Assembly (NCBI GenBank): GCA_036494815.1
Contig: DASXNV010000112.1
Coordinates: forward strand, 1-64,000
Length of the DNA stretch: 64,000 nucleotides
Source: Poindextera sp036494815
GTDB taxonomy: Bacteria > Pseudomonadota > Alphaproteobacteria > Caulobacterales > Caulobacteraceae
Direction of reading: 5' to 3'
Shown here piece after piece: positions 63,647-64,000 of this stretch (its first letter is position 1; the number at the start of each line of letters is the position of its first letter). The notes below the pieces were generated by a model. That model was given only the letters and a program-made list of their open reading frames with translations. It made no database searches and had not been told where the DNA came from. The position numbers and the translations under genes are program-made.

Positions 63647-64000
63647 AGGTTCACCTTCATGGGCTTCACCAGCCCGTCGATCTGGTCCTGGGATAGGTTC
63701 GGCGTGGACGCCAGACCCACTTCTTGCGACAGGTCGTCCCTGCGTCGTCCCTCCGTGCCAGCCGGTGGCCCCTCCCGTTTGAAGCGCCTGTCCGGACCGG
63801 CATAGGTATCGGTCTCCACGAACATGCGATCTTCCTTGGCCACCCAGAAGATCCGGTCGAGCAGAACCTTGGGTGTGATCGGCTTGGCGACCACGAAATT
63901 GGCGCCGCAGTCGCGCGCTTTGAAAATCATGGTTTCGCGCGTGTGCCCGGTGATCAGCAGGATCGGGACATGGGCGTTGGGCTGGTTGGGCAATCGCCGC
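63643..64000 (-). CDS. Response regulator receiver protein, C-terminal part
   Basis: Cut by the right window edge. The visible 118 residues begin in the second half of a receiver domain, with the conserved Thr in LLITGHTRE and the Lys in FVVAKPITP. After it lies a linker AGPDRRFKREGPP, a charged GTEGRRRDD segment and a short tail. No DNA-binding domain is seen, so it is a stand-alone receiver. It leads the unknown gene at 63143. The aspartate pocket is outside the window. Confidence 0.85.
   Translation of the reverse strand, partial: RRLPNQPNAHVPILLITGHTRETMIFKARDCGANFVVAKPITPKVLLDRIFWVAKEDRMFVETDTYAGPDRRFKREGPPAGTEGRRRDDLSQEVGLASTPNLSQDQIDGLVKPMKVNL

Overview
The window is a high-GC chromosomal segment of a free-living alphaproteobacterium. 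Gene content and order point to Caulobacterales, perhaps a Phenylobacterium- or Caulobacter-like genus: ast and hut catabolic operons, the SUMT-DUF2849-cysI-DUF934-cysH sulfite cluster, an MCE lipid importer with a lipoprotein, an AtuA-like protein beside a Baeyer-Villiger monooxygenase, and FixK- and Fur-type sites. The genus is inference; there is no rRNA to test it. I see no phage, transposase or CRISPR array. Genes are tightly packed with many ATGA, GTGA and TTGA overlaps and frequent GTG or TTG starts. Long open frames antisense to real genes are high-GC shadows and were left out.

Layout. 1-3263: arginine succinyltransferase genes astA (cut by the window edge), astD and astB, facing a secreted gamma-glutamyltransferase (3272-4969). 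5141-6909: sugar lactonase and 2-keto-3-deoxygalactonokinase. 6887-11799 (minus): a carrier-protein cassette ACP-FkbH-MBOAT-SGNH whose parts mirror the Dlt D-alanylation machine, with an FkbH glyceryl-loading enzyme where DltA would be; this is the best candidate for an undescribed system here. 12200-13954: N-acyl-D-amino-acid deacylase. 13958-22233: complete five-step histidine utilization locus, hutC-hutF (minus) divergent from hutI-phyH-hutH-hutG-hutU, with a perfect 14-bp palindrome between the two arms and an unexpected Fe(II)/2-oxoglutarate dioxygenase gene inside the operon.

22316-30420: periplasmic M16 peptidase, an iron operon (feoA-feoB-small Cys-rich protein) behind a FixK/FNR-like box and a Fur box, and a prolyl oligopeptidase. 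30437-36616 (minus): glutamate synthase gltB-gltD. 36964-44615: pabB, a CFA-synthase-like methyltransferase, Zn alcohol dehydrogenase, zwf-pgl-eda (Entner-Doudoroff genes without edd) and folD. 44677-48189 (minus): MCE/Mla-type ABC lipid transporter. 48369-49387: S1/P1-nuclease gene broken by a one-base frameshift. 49463-50713: glutathione S-transferase and a 3D-domain secreted protein. 50728-55701 (minus): sulfite reduction operon with ferredoxin-NADP reductase, next to a divergent GcvA-type LysR regulator.

56888-64000: exported helical protein, Hpt phosphotransfer protein, tRNA-Lys(CTT), Old-Yellow-Enzyme family oxidoreductase, Baeyer-Villiger monooxygenase, AtuA-like protein, an unknown 167-aa protein and the tail of a response regulator. 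Several modules (ast, hut, ggt, gltBD) converge on glutamate, so much of the region serves nitrogen scavenging from amino acids and peptides.
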